Shown: in pieces, positions 26,616-34,769 of the stretch
Position numbering within the stretch: position 1 is the first letter of the stretch
Layout: each line of letters starts with the position of its first letter
NCBI GenBank assembly: GCA_029262895.1
Contig: JAJCYM010000047.1
Span: forward strand, 1 to 64,000
Direction of reading: 5' to 3'
DNA length: 64,000 nucleotides
DNA from: Roseivirga sp.
GTDB lineage: Bacteria > Bacteroidota > Bacteroidia > Cytophagales > Cyclobacteriaceae
Translations under genes and position numbers: made by a program
Notes under the pieces: generated by a model
Databases searched by the model: none
What the model was told of the DNA's origin: nothing
The model's input: only the letters and a program-made list of their open reading frames with translations

Positions 26616-28307
26616 CTACATATCCTCATCATCTCTCCCGAAGTCTCCGCGCACGGCTTCACTTACGTTAATTAAGTGATCTCCAATTTTCTCAGCGGAG
26701 AAGAACAAATCTTTGTAGATAAGGCCACTCTTCACATCATATTCTTTCACCTCAGTGTCCTTCAAATGCCTCTTTCTCAATTTGGCCTTCAAATCATTGA
26801 TTTCGGATTCAATTCTAATGGCCTCGCCAATGTCCATTTTACCATATGGACTTTCAAGATTGTTTCTCATCGCAGTAAAGGCCTCATCTATCAGAGCGAA
26901 GATTCTGGCAATATTTTCATGCTGCTTTTCCGTGAAAACAAGCTTCTGCTTATTACCCCGTTGAATGTCTTTAGACATTCTCAGAATAATATCCGCTACC
27001 CTTTCAAGGTCGGTGGTAATGCTGAGAATTGACCTGACCTTTATCGAAGCATCTTCAGAGAGTGCTTGCTCCGAGATTTTCACCAGATAACTGGCTATGT
27101 TTTCCTCAATCTCATCGGTCATATTCTCGTACTCAGCAATCTTATCACGCTGTTTAGCCCGTTTGCCTTCATTGTCTTCCCTCAATTGCTTCTTCAATAG
27201 CTCCATCATTTTGTTGGTGATTTTACCAAACTTCATGGTTTCCTTTTGTGCTTCTACAATTGACATCTCAGTAGTCATAGGGGCACCCTGAGTGCCGAGA
27301 TAGGTGAGGTGAAATTCCTCATCATCATCACCTTTGGATATGACCAGCTTTGTCGCAAACCTTACCAGTTGAGGAACAAACCAAATCATGATCAAGACAT
27401 TCATAGAGTTGAACAGAGTGTGGAAGGTAGCGAGGGTATATTTATCTGCATCACCTCCCGTTGGAGCCGGCCAAATGGAATGGATCAGGTCAATAAAATG
27501 GGGTAAGAGTATGACCATCCAGGTGACACCAATGATATTGAACATCGAATGTATTTTGGCCGATCTTTTTGCGTGCACATTCCCAATCAGGGCTGCCAGC
27601 TCAGCAGTGATTGTTGTACCTATATTTTCTCCCAGTACCATAGCCGCCCCAATTTCAATGGGTAAACCTTGGGCGCAAAGCACAATGGTTAGGGACATGG
27701 CTGCACTAGAAGACTGAACAATAATGGTTAAAAGGGTACCAATTCCCACGAACATAAGCCTGCTGAGAATACCGGGATTACTATAGTCGGCAAGGAATGC
27801 CAGAACTTCCGGATTGTTTTTAATATCCGGGACTGCGCCCTTTAGGGCATCAAGCCCCATAAATAACAGGGAAAAGCCAATCATAAACTCAGCCCAGTTT
27901 TTGAGACTTTGTTTTTTGGAAAACATCATTGGCATTGCCACAGCCAAAAGAGGCAATGCAAAAGCCGAAATTTTCACCTTGAAACCAAGTAGCGTTACCA
28001 GCCAACCGGTAATAGTGGTACCAATATTGGCACCCATCATTATACCGGCCGATTCGACCAGTGAAATTAATCCAGCATTAACAAAACTCACCGTCATTAC
28101 CGTGGTGGCAGAAGATGATTGAACAATAGCCGTAATCAAAAATCCAGTAAGAACTCCCGTATAACGATTTGAGGTCATCGTTGAGAGGATACTTCTTAAG
28201 TTGTTTCCGGCTGCTTTTTGAATTCCCTCACTCATGACCTTCATGCCATAGATGAAGAAGCCAAGTGCGCCCAGGAGCTCTAACACATTTAATATTCCGT
28301 AATTCAT
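26616..28307 (-). CDS. Na/Pi cotransporter family protein with C-terminal PhoU-like domain
   Basis: A 563-residue inner-membrane protein. The N-terminal half has two inverted NptA/PNaS repeats, each with the signature QSSSA (AIVQSSSATTVMTVSF near residue 60; IVQSSSAAMSLTIVL near 195) and several membrane helices to about residue 325. The C-terminal part from about 350 is a soluble three-helix PhoU-like region (SIVEAQKETMKFGKITNKMM ... EKIGDHLINVSEAV). It imports phosphate with sodium. It is divergent from an OprO/P-type porin, with Pho-box-like repeats between, which supports a phosphate role. Confidence 0.92.
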   Translation of the reverse strand: MNYGILNVLELLGALGFFIYGMKVMSEGIQKAAGNNLRSILSTMTSNRYTGVLTGFLITAIVQSSSATTVMTVSFVNAGLISLVESAGIMMGANIGTTITGWLVTLLGFKVKISAFALPLLAVAMPMMFSKKQSLKNWAEFMIGFSLLFMGLDALKGAVPDIKNNPEVLAFLADYSNPGILSRLMFVGIGTLLTIIVQSSSAAMSLTIVLCAQGLPIEIGAAMVLGENIGTTITAELAALIGNVHAKRSAKIHSMFNIIGVTWMVILLPHFIDLIHSIWPAPTGGDADKYTLATFHTLFNSMNVLIMIWFVPQLVRFATKLVISKGDDDEEFHLTYLGTQGAPMTTEMSIVEAQKETMKFGKITNKMMELLKKQLREDNEGKRAKQRDKIAEYENMTDEIEENIASYLVKISEQALSEDASIKVRSILSITTDLERVADIILRMSKDIQRGNKQKLVFTEKQHENIARIFALIDEAFTAMRNNLESPYGKMDIGEAIRIESEINDLKAKLRKRHLKDTEVKEYDVKSGLIYKDLFFSAEKIGDHLINVSEAVRGDFGRDDEDM

Positions 28308-28388
28308 AGCTGAAATTTACTGATGGGGATCAGTTTTAAAGGGTTGATTTTCAGGGGTAAAAATAGAGATTGTTTTTATAAACAGTCT

Positions 28389-28435
28389 GTTAAGTTTTTG
28401 TTAAGTCAATGCAAAAAAAGTTAAGTAGACTTAAC
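28389..28435. promoter_or_regulatory. Pho-box-like repeats between phosphate genes
   Basis: GTTAAGT-TTTT-GTTAAGT (28389-28406) has the 7+4+7 layout of a PhoB binding box. A third GTTAAGT lies at 28420 and an inverted CTTAAC at 28430, about one helical turn apart. They sit between the Na/Pi cotransporter and porin starts. The sequence is not the E. coli CTGTCAT consensus, so PhoB binding is inferred from spacing and context. Confidence 0.5.
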
Positions 28436-28550
28436 AATTCAGTGACGTTGGGGAAAACTTTTAGACACGACTTTTCAATAAGTTTGCCTCAATAAATGAC
28501 AGGCATGCTTGTCATGATTTGAACCCAAATGATTACCCATCAAAAAGCCC

Positions 28551-29783
28551 ATGATCACCTTAAAAAATCTCCCCATTCAGTCCTTGTTTAGAGTATTAAT
28601 ATTTTCAATGTCTTGTTTAGCATTTCTATCTATAGAGCTGACTGCACAAGACAAGAGTAACAATAAATTCGGGAAGGGTCTACAGATTGTAGGGGTCGAT
28701 TCTTCCTTTTCGATGAAGTTCAGCACAAGATTTCAAACCCTATATCTTGGAGAGTATGATCTGGACAGTGATGAATGGAATGACAGATTCTTGATAAGAA
28801 GAGCCAGACTTAAGTTTGACGGTTTTATATACCACCCTTCTTTAGAGTATAAAGTTGAGCTTGGTATTTCAAATAGAGATCACGGTGGAGGCAATATACC
28901 CGAGTCAGGAAATACGGCAAGAATAATTTTGGATGCTGTGGTAAAATGGAATGCCACGAAAAACTGGAGCATTTGGTTTGGACAAACAAAGCTCCCTGGT
29001 AATAGAGAAAGGGTAGTATCTTCTCAAAAGCTACAGTTTGTTGATCGCAGCTTGCTAAATTCCAGGTTTAACATAGACCGGGATATAGGAATCCAGGTAA
29101 GACACAAGAACAAGATAGGTGCAAAAGGCATTATGAAAAAGATGTTTTCCTGGTCAATGGGCGAGGGACGAGACATTATTGCTCAAAATACGGGAGGTTC
29201 GGATTTTACCTATCGTGTGGAATATCTGCCATTCGGAGAGTTTGCAAGCAAAGGGGATTACTTTGGTTCTGATTTGAAGAGAGAATCCACCGCGAAATTG
29301 GCCATTGGCGTTACTTACGATATCAATAAGGCTGCAGCAAGGCAACGTGGACAATTAGGAAGTTTTGTAAAAGATTCAAATGGCAATCAGTTTGCTACCG
29401 ATCTTTCTTCAATTTTTGTTGATGCCATGTTCAAATACAGAGGCTTCTCCTTTATGGCAGAATATGCTGACAAAAGTGCCTCGGATCAGGTCTTTGCTAC
29501 TTTGACTGGTGGCTCGACTATTAAATATGTTACCGGAGACGCCCTTAACCTTCAAGCTGGATATTTATTCAAGAGCAATACCGAATTTGCGCTTAGATAT
29601 ACTACGGTAAAACCAGATGACCTAGTGTTTTCCGGACTGAGAGAAGAACAGCATTATACGATCGGCTTTTCACAATACATTGTTGGCCACAGCCTGAAAA
29701 TTCAAAGCGACTTTTCATATTTGGATCGTACTGGTACAAGCAATCGCTTGATGTACAGGTTTCAAATGGAGGTCTCTTTCTAA
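28551..29783 (+). CDS. Outer-membrane porin of the OprO/OprP (phosphate-selective) family
   Basis: A 410-residue beta-barrel with a signal peptide (hydrophobic FRVLIFSMSCLAFLSIELTA, cleavage about residue 32). Typical features are FLIRRARLKFDGFIYHPSLE, KNWSIWFGQTKLPGNRERV, SLLNSRFNIDRDIGIQVRHK and a C-terminal strand ending in Phe (MYRFQMEVSF), as needed for BAM insertion. Pseudomonas OprP/OprO select phosphate and polyphosphate. The divergent Na/Pi cotransporter makes the same substrate likely here (inference). Confidence 0.88.
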   Translation: MITLKNLPIQSLFRVLIFSMSCLAFLSIELTAQDKSNNKFGKGLQIVGVDSSFSMKFSTRFQTLYLGEYDLDSDEWNDRFLIRRARLKFDGFIYHPSLEYKVELGISNRDHGGGNIPESGNTARIILDAVVKWNATKNWSIWFGQTKLPGNRERVVSSQKLQFVDRSLLNSRFNIDRDIGIQVRHKNKIGAKGIMKKMFSWSMGEGRDIIAQNTGGSDFTYRVEYLPFGEFASKGDYFGSDLKRESTAKLAIGVTYDINKAAARQRGQLGSFVKDSNGNQFATDLSSIFVDAMFKYRGFSFMAEYADKSASDQVFATLTGGSTIKYVTGDALNLQAGYLFKSNTEFALRYTTVKPDDLVFSGLREEQHYTIGFSQYIVGHSLKIQSDFSYLDRTGTSNRLMYRFQMEVSF

Positions 29784-29830
29784 GAATTATTAAGTCCAGG
29801 GCTTCAACCTGATTTTGGCTAAAGTTTAAA

Positions 29831-29859
29831 GAAGTGCTCAGATTTGAGCACTTCTTTTT
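29831..29859 (+). terminator. Terminator of the porin gene
   Basis: GAAGTGCTCA-GATT-TGAGCACTTC is a perfect 10-bp stem with a 4-base loop followed by five T, 47 bp after the porin stop. Confidence 0.88.
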
Positions 29860-29889
29860 AAATTCACGCTCTCTTAAAATTTTTGGCCC

Positions 29890-30240
29890 TTGAAAATCTT
29901 TGATATTGATAAGCTACTTGGCACCTTAACCAGCTACATAGAGACTAAGCTGGAGCTTTTCAAAATTGAAATCAAGGAAGAAATAAGTACGCTTATTGCT
30001 AAGGCAGTGGTTTATGTGGTTTTATCCTTACTTGCCGCAGTGGCCATTGTATTTGCATTGATGGCTTTGGCCAATTGGCTAAACACAATACTAGAGAGTA
30101 GTTTCTTAGGTTATTTGTTAGTTTGTGGATTGATTGCGCTATTCACCGTGCTCATTTATACCGCACGTTTGAAGATACAAGAGAGAATTTTGAGAAAGAT
30201 TATTGATGAAGATTCATCAGAACATGAAGATGAGCAATAA
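29890..30240 (+). CDS. Phage-holin-superfamily-III-like membrane protein
   Basis: A 116-residue protein starting at TTG (29890); no in-frame ATG precedes the membrane segments, and MKIFDIDKLLGTLTSYIETK reads as an authentic amphipathic N-terminus. Two membrane helices follow (AVVYVVLSLLAAVAIVFALM, FLGYLLVCGLIALFTVLIYT), then an acidic tail. This matches the 'Holin-X / phage holin superfamily III' proteins that are widespread in non-phage bacterial DNA; it is unlikely to be lytic. It overlaps the next small gene and sits upstream of GGGP synthase. Confidence 0.75.
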   Translation: MKIFDIDKLLGTLTSYIETKLELFKIEIKEEISTLIAKAVVYVVLSLLAAVAIVFALMALANWLNTILESSFLGYLLVCGLIALFTVLIYTARLKIQERILRKIIDEDSSEHEDEQ

Positions 30241-30610
30241 GAAAGAACAACTGAAAAACTCTGATCAAGCATTGAAGAAATCGCTTGAAGAACAGCTTTC
30301 CGATTTGAAAGAAAATTTTGGGGATGCTGGTAAAAATGCCCTTTGGATAGGTGGTGGTTTGGCCGTGGCCTTTGGTTTGATGAAGTTGCTCAGTGGAGAA
30401 AAAAAGAAGAAAAGGGCTAAGAAAATCACTATTCAACAAGCAGAGAAAGTACCGGAAACTGAGGCAACTGAAGCCCCGAAAAAAGAGAATTTGATGAGCA
30501 GTGCCCTCAAGGAACAGCTCATTGTATTTTTGCTGGGCATCGCTACTGAGCGGTTAACCAAGTTTTTATCGGAGCTTGATACAGAAAAGGTAGAAGATGG
30601 TCCTGAATAA
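30230..30610 (+). CDS. Small membrane-associated protein, unknown
   Basis: About 126 residues from ATG 30230 (MSNKKEQLKNSDQALKKSLE); the frame is open further upstream to a TTG at 30203 and an ATG at 30224, so the exact start is uncertain. One weak hydrophobic segment (NALWIGGGLAVAFGLMKLLS) is followed by KKKKRAKK and a hydrophobic C-terminal helix (EQLIVFLLGIATERLTKFL). It resembles the small partner proteins often next to Holin-X genes. It overlaps its upstream neighbour by 11 bp and the GGGP synthase gene by 14 bp. Confidence 0.65.
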   Translation: MSNKKEQLKNSDQALKKSLEEQLSDLKENFGDAGKNALWIGGGLAVAFGLMKLLSGEKKKKRAKKITIQQAEKVPETEATEAPKKENLMSSALKEQLIVFLLGIATERLTKFLSELDTEKVEDGPE

Positions 30611-31352
30611 ACTCATAAAAAAGGCCGAACAAGGAGTAAAATCCCTGGCTGTACTTATTGATCCAGATGATGTTGAAGAGTCCGGATTGGTGAATCTGGT
30701 CAATATGGCCATTGAGTGTAAGGCCGATTATTTTTTTGTAGGCGGGAGCCTGGTGGCATCTGGAGATGTTGGCAGGGTGGTTGATTTCATTAAATCATAT
30801 TGCGAAGTGCCTGTGGTGTTGTTCCCAGGCAATGCCATGCAAATCTATTCTGAGGCTGATGCCATTCTGTTCTTGTCTTTGATCTCCGGAAGAAATCCTG
30901 AACTGCTTATTGGACAACATGTGGTGTCGGCCCCGGTTTTAAAAAGGAGTAATCTCGAAGTCATGTCCACAGGCTATATGCTCATTCATTCAGGGAAACC
31001 AACGAGTGTCACCTATATGAGTCATACCCAACCAATTCCAAGTGATAAATCCACATTGGCTGTAAGTACAGCCTTGGCTGGTGAGATGTTAGGGATGAGT
31101 CTGATCTATATGGATGCGGGTAGTGGAGCTGAGAAGCCGATCTCTGCCAAGATGATAAGGCAGGTAAAGTCCAATATAGAGGTGCCATTGATTATTGGTG
31201 GAGGGTTGACGAATGCTCAAAAAGCCAAGGATGCTATCAAAGCAGGAGCTGATGTAATTGTAGTTGGCAATGGGGCACAAAAAAACCCCAATCTATTGAT
31301 TGAGGTTTCTCAGGTTATTCAATTATTTAATGAAGAGTTAAACGTTAATTAA
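30597..31352 (+). CDS. Geranylgeranylglyceryl-phosphate synthase homologue (GGGPS/PcrB family)
   Basis: A TIM-barrel prenyltransferase that joins a polyprenyl diphosphate to sn-glycerol-1-phosphate, the ether-lipid step of archaea. Visible motifs: LAVLIDPDDVEESGL, YFFVGGSLVASGDV, VVLFPGNAMQI, STGYMLIHSGKPTSVTYMS, LIYMDAGSGAEKPIS and the phosphate-binding LIIGGGLTNAQKAKDA with VVGNGA. Group II bacterial homologues are known in Bacteroidota and make GGGP. Prenyl length cannot be decided here. No glycerol-1-phosphate dehydrogenase is in the window. It overlaps the preceding small gene and, by 15 bp, the convergent AraC gene. Confidence 0.9.
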   Translation: MVLNKLIKKAEQGVKSLAVLIDPDDVEESGLVNLVNMAIECKADYFFVGGSLVASGDVGRVVDFIKSYCEVPVVLFPGNAMQIYSEADAILFLSLISGRNPELLIGQHVVSAPVLKRSNLEVMSTGYMLIHSGKPTSVTYMSHTQPIPSDKSTLAVSTALAGEMLGMSLIYMDAGSGAEKPISAKMIRQVKSNIEVPLIIGGGLTNAQKAKDAIKAGADVIVVGNGAQKNPNLLIEVSQVIQLFNEELNVN

Positions 31353-32261
31353 ACTCTCTCTTCTTCTCATTTTTCCAGCTGGAATTCCGAACATCATTTT
31401 AAATCTTCTACAGAAATAAGCGGTGTCTTTATAACCAACCTCTCTACCAATATCACGGATGCTCTTTTTGGTTGTTCTCAAAAGATCAACTGCTGCTTCC
31501 ATTCTCTGATATTCAATGTAATCCTGAGGATTTATACCCGTCAACATTTTGAAATACTGACCTACGTAATCTTCAGAGACATTAGCTACACTGGCCAATA
31601 CTTTGTTTGAAAGGTCATCTCCAAGATTTTTCTTGATATATGTAAAGATATCGATCAAACGAGGATCCTTAAAGTAGGTACTGTTGGTAACAAGCTGTTC
31701 AACAAATAGACGGTTATCCAGGATATATCTGATCACCTCAACTACCAAATACTCAGTGTTGACCTTGATAATTCTATTTTTTCCAGGCCTGCCGGCTAGG
31801 GTCTCATTAATGATCGTTCTGATCAAAGTTTCAATAATCGGGTAGTTACGAATTGCAAATGGAGTAATGTTAAGAGAGGAGAAAAAGTTGACGGAGTCAA
31901 ACACCTTGGCCTCAAACATCACCTGGCTATAACCATCGACATCATAGTCGTTGATCTCAGAATCCGTTGCATTTTGTAAGTATTTCTTCTTATTGGAGAT
32001 AAATTCATCATTTGTTACTGTAGGCGCAGTAACTGACCCGTAGGAAATTCTCACCGACTTTCCTCCTGGGATGAAAAGCATATCACCTTCTGATATCTTT
32101 TCCTGGTCTTCACCATAGTAGATATCACCGTTATTAACCACTATGATGGTGTTTTCTACGTCATAGTAATTTTCTATGGTGATGGGCTTTGCCACCTTCA
32201 TATTTCGGCTCTTGATGTACCGAACGCCTAACGACTCAATAATTTTATTGTAGTCTTCCAT
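31338..32261 (-). CDS. AraC-family transcriptional regulator
   Basis: A 307-residue protein. The N-terminal part has a cupin-like sensor segment (IIVVNNGDIYYGEDQE, SEGDMLFIPGGKSVRISYGS). The C-terminal AraC DNA-binding domain has both helix-turn-helix units: DLSNKVLASVANVSEDYVGQ...FKMLTGINPQDYI and SIRDIGREVGYKDTAYFCRR...FGIPAGKMRRR. It is monocistronic and convergent with the GGGP synthase gene. The target is unknown. Confidence 0.88.
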   Translation of the reverse strand: MEDYNKIIESLGVRYIKSRNMKVAKPITIENYYDVENTIIVVNNGDIYYGEDQEKISEGDMLFIPGGKSVRISYGSVTAPTVTNDEFISNKKKYLQNATDSEINDYDVDGYSQVMFEAKVFDSVNFFSSLNITPFAIRNYPIIETLIRTIINETLAGRPGKNRIIKVNTEYLVVEVIRYILDNRLFVEQLVTNSTYFKDPRLIDIFTYIKKNLGDDLSNKVLASVANVSEDYVGQYFKMLTGINPQDYIEYQRMEAAVDLLRTTKKSIRDIGREVGYKDTAYFCRRFKMMFGIPAGKMRRRESLINV

Positions 32262-32389
32262 TTACTTAAATTTTTAAAAGTTTAACACACATACAGCACA
32301 AAAGTAATATTCTGTTGTACCATTTCAAAAATAAATGTCTAATGGTAAGAATTCATATGTCAAACGCCATTTTCGTGGGACTATTCTAC

Positions 32390-33529
32390 TTATTTAAGTA
32401 GTTCTCTTGATATTACAATCTTCTGAATTTCAGAAGTACCCTCGTAAATTTGAGTGATTTTAGCATCCCTCATCATACGCTCTACATGGTACTCCTTAAC
32501 ATAACCATACCCCCCATGAACTTGAACAGCTTCGACCGTTACGTCCATGGCGACTTGTGAGGCATATAATTTAGCCATGGCACTGGCCTTGCCGAAATCT
32601 TTCTTTTGATCTTTTAAATAAGCCGCTTGCAAACAGAGGAGTCTTGCCGCGTCAATTTCGGTGGCCATATCTGCCAATTTGAATTGGATGGCCTGGTGTT
32701 GTGAAATGGGCTTCCCGAATGCTTTTCTTTCCTTGCTATAGGCTAATGCCAGCTCATAGGCACCTGATGCAATGCCTAGCGCTTGGGAAGCGATGCCAAT
32801 TCTTCCACCGCTTAAAGTAGACATGGCAAATTTGAACCCGAACCCATCTTCACCAATCCTATTTTCCTTGGGGACCTTAACATCTTGAAACATTAAGGAG
32901 TGAGTATCTGATCCCCTTATGCCTAGCTTGTCTTCTTTTTTGCCTACCACAAAACCGTCCATCTCCTTTTCCATGATAAGGCAGTTAATGCCTCTATGGC
33001 CTTTTTCTTTGTCGGTTTGTGCTATCACTAGATAAACTGAAGCGCTGTTTCCATTGGTGATCCAGTTTTTAGTACCATTCACCAGGTAGTAATCGCCTTT
33101 ATCCTCTGCTGTAGTTTGTTGAGAGGTAGCATCTGATCCGGCCTCAGGTTCTGAGAGACAGAAGGCGCCAATTTTTTCACCTGCAGCAAGTGGTTTAAGG
33201 TATTTTTGCTTCTGCTCTTCAGTACCGAATTTTTCAATTCCCCAACAGACTAAACTATTGTTGACAGACATACATACAGAGGCTGAAGCATCAACCTTGG
33301 AAATTTCCTCCATGGCCAGCACGTAAGAAATGGTATCCATCCCCCCGCCATTGTATTTGGGGTCAACCATCATTCCCATAAAGCCAAATTCGCCCATCAT
33401 GCGAACTTGCTCTTTAGGAAATTTCTGATGTTCGTCTCTCTCAATAACTCCAGGGAGGAGCTCTGTTTGGGCGAATTCACGTGCCGCTTGTTGAACAGCT
33501 AGATGCTCTTCGCTTAACTCAAAATTCAT
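32390..33529 (-). CDS. Acyl-CoA dehydrogenase
   Basis: An FAD enzyme making trans-2-enoyl-CoA, 379 residues from the ATG at 33529 (MNFELSEEHLAVQQ); a TTG two codons earlier is less likely. Signatures present: FCLSEPEAGSDATS, NGTKNWITNG, LSGGRIGIASQALGIA, ERKAFGKPISQHQAI, VQVHGGYGYVKEYHVERMMR and the C-terminal QIYEGTSEIQKIV, with the catalytic Glu. It most resembles the short-chain/butyryl class, but chain length is not certain. It is downstream of the metallopeptidase gene on the same strand, 55 bp away. Confidence 0.93.
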   Translation of the reverse strand: MNFELSEEHLAVQQAAREFAQTELLPGVIERDEHQKFPKEQVRMMGEFGFMGMMVDPKYNGGGMDTISYVLAMEEISKVDASASVCMSVNNSLVCWGIEKFGTEEQKQKYLKPLAAGEKIGAFCLSEPEAGSDATSQQTTAEDKGDYYLVNGTKNWITNGNSASVYLVIAQTDKEKGHRGINCLIMEKEMDGFVVGKKEDKLGIRGSDTHSLMFQDVKVPKENRIGEDGFGFKFAMSTLSGGRIGIASQALGIASGAYELALAYSKERKAFGKPISQHQAIQFKLADMATEIDAARLLCLQAAYLKDQKKDFGKASAMAKLYASQVAMDVTVEAVQVHGGYGYVKEYHVERMMRDAKITQIYEGTSEIQKIVISRELLK

Positions 33530-33584
33530 ACTCAATACCTTTACTAACGATTGTTAGGCAAAAGTAAGACTTTTGGTTTAATTA

Positions 33585-34280
33585 TTAGCGATCTGCAAAC
33601 ATCATTAATACCCAATAAAGCAGCATGATCAAAGATCCAATGGCAGCCACCAAATAGGTTCTTGCTGCAGCATTTAAGGCGTCTTTTGCCATATCATGCT
33701 CTGTCCCAGTGACAATGTTTCTTTCATCAATCCAGGCCAGAGCACGCTTTGTAGCATCATATTCCACCGGCAAGGTGATAAAAGCGAAGAGTGTGAAAAT
33801 AAAATAACAAGCCACGATAATAGGGATAGCTTGCTGTAGTGGGAACATGCCTAAAAACATCGAACCGATGATCATCCCCATAAAAAGGAAATTCATCACT
33901 CGGCCACTGGCATTTTGGATGGGTACGAGAGTTGATCTCATTTTCAAAGGAGCATACGCCTTGGCATGTTGAACTGCGTGACCACATTCGTGAGCAGCCA
34001 CAGCGGTAGCCATCACTGACCTTCCGGCATAAACGTCAGGACTTAGATTGACTGTTTTATCCAATGGGTTGTAGTGATCGGTAAGACGGCCCTGTACAGA
34101 AACGACATTTACATCATCTATACCGTTGTCTCTTAGCATAAGCTCTGCGACCTCCTTGCCACTAAGCCCCATTGCCAGATTAATTTGTGAATATTTTTTG
34201 AACTTCCTTTTCAAGCTCTGCTGAACCAGAAAACTGACCAGCGCAACTGCACCTATTATAACCCAATATATTATACCCAT
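33585..34280 (-). CDS. Membrane zinc metallopeptidase (YugP-like, PF04298)
   Basis: A 231-residue membrane protein with an N-terminal helix (IIYWVIIGAVALVSFLVQ), the zinc motif VAAHECGHAVQHAKAY (HExxH variant HECGH) and later helices (GRVMNFLFMGMIIGSMFLGM, IPIIVACYFIFTLFAFITL, ...LIMLLYWVLMMF). YugP-family peptidases have this topology; substrates are unknown. It lies 6 bp after rfaE2. Confidence 0.87.
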   Translation of the reverse strand: MGIIYWVIIGAVALVSFLVQQSLKRKFKKYSQINLAMGLSGKEVAELMLRDNGIDDVNVVSVQGRLTDHYNPLDKTVNLSPDVYAGRSVMATAVAAHECGHAVQHAKAYAPLKMRSTLVPIQNASGRVMNFLFMGMIIGSMFLGMFPLQQAIPIIVACYFIFTLFAFITLPVEYDATKRALAWIDERNIVTGTEHDMAKDALNAAARTYLVAAIGSLIMLLYWVLMMFADR

Positions 34281-34286
34281 GTCTTT

Positions 34287-34769
34287 CTATTTAATTTTTA
34301 ACCTTTCTATCAAACCTGTAGTGGAATAGCCATCAACTAAATCAATGGTTATCACTTCTCCTCCATTATCAATTACGGTTTTAGCACCGACAATATTTTC
34401 AATGGAGTAATCTTTTCCTTTGACCAAAATATCAGGTAAAAGGAAATTAATCAACTTCTCAGGTGTTTCTTCTTCAAATACTGTAACGCCATCTACAAAC
34501 TGCAGTGCCGCTAACATTCTTGAGCGGGCTATGGAATCGTTAACAGGTCTGTCTTCACCTTTCAATATTCTTACGGAAGAATCGGAATTTAGTCCAACTA
34601 CCAACTTGTCTCCTAACGCCCTTGCCTTTTCCAAATAGTCAATATGGCCAAGGTGAACAATGTCAAAACATCCATTCGAGAATACGACTTTGTCACCAGC
34701 CAATTGCCAGGCTTGAACACGGCTCTTCAGTTCCTTTTGGCTGACTATTTTATGACTGCTCTGTGTCAA
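34287..34769 (-). CDS. rfaE2: D-glycero-beta-D-manno-heptose 1-phosphate adenylyltransferase
   Basis: A cytidylyltransferase-fold protein of 160 residues, the standalone equivalent of the C-terminal half of HldE, which makes ADP-heptose for LPS core. The nucleotide-binding VVFSNGCFDIVHLGHIDYL carries HxGH, followed by ILKGEDRPVNDS and KGKDYSIENIVGAKTV. It starts at a TTG (34769) inside the 3' end of the flippase gene (20-bp overlap), with no later ATG before the conserved core. RfaE1 is not in the window. Confidence 0.88.
   Translation of the reverse strand: MTQSSHKIVSQKELKSRVQAWQLAGDKVVFSNGCFDIVHLGHIDYLEKARALGDKLVVGLNSDSSVRILKGEDRPVNDSIARSRMLAALQFVDGVTVFEEETPEKLINFLLPDILVKGKDYSIENIVGAKTVIDNGGEVITIDLVDGYSTTGLIERLKIK

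Noticed and set aside
29890-30240. Prophage remnant because of the holin-like gene
   Set aside because: Holin superfamily III proteins are common in bacterial chromosomes; no other phage gene is nearby.
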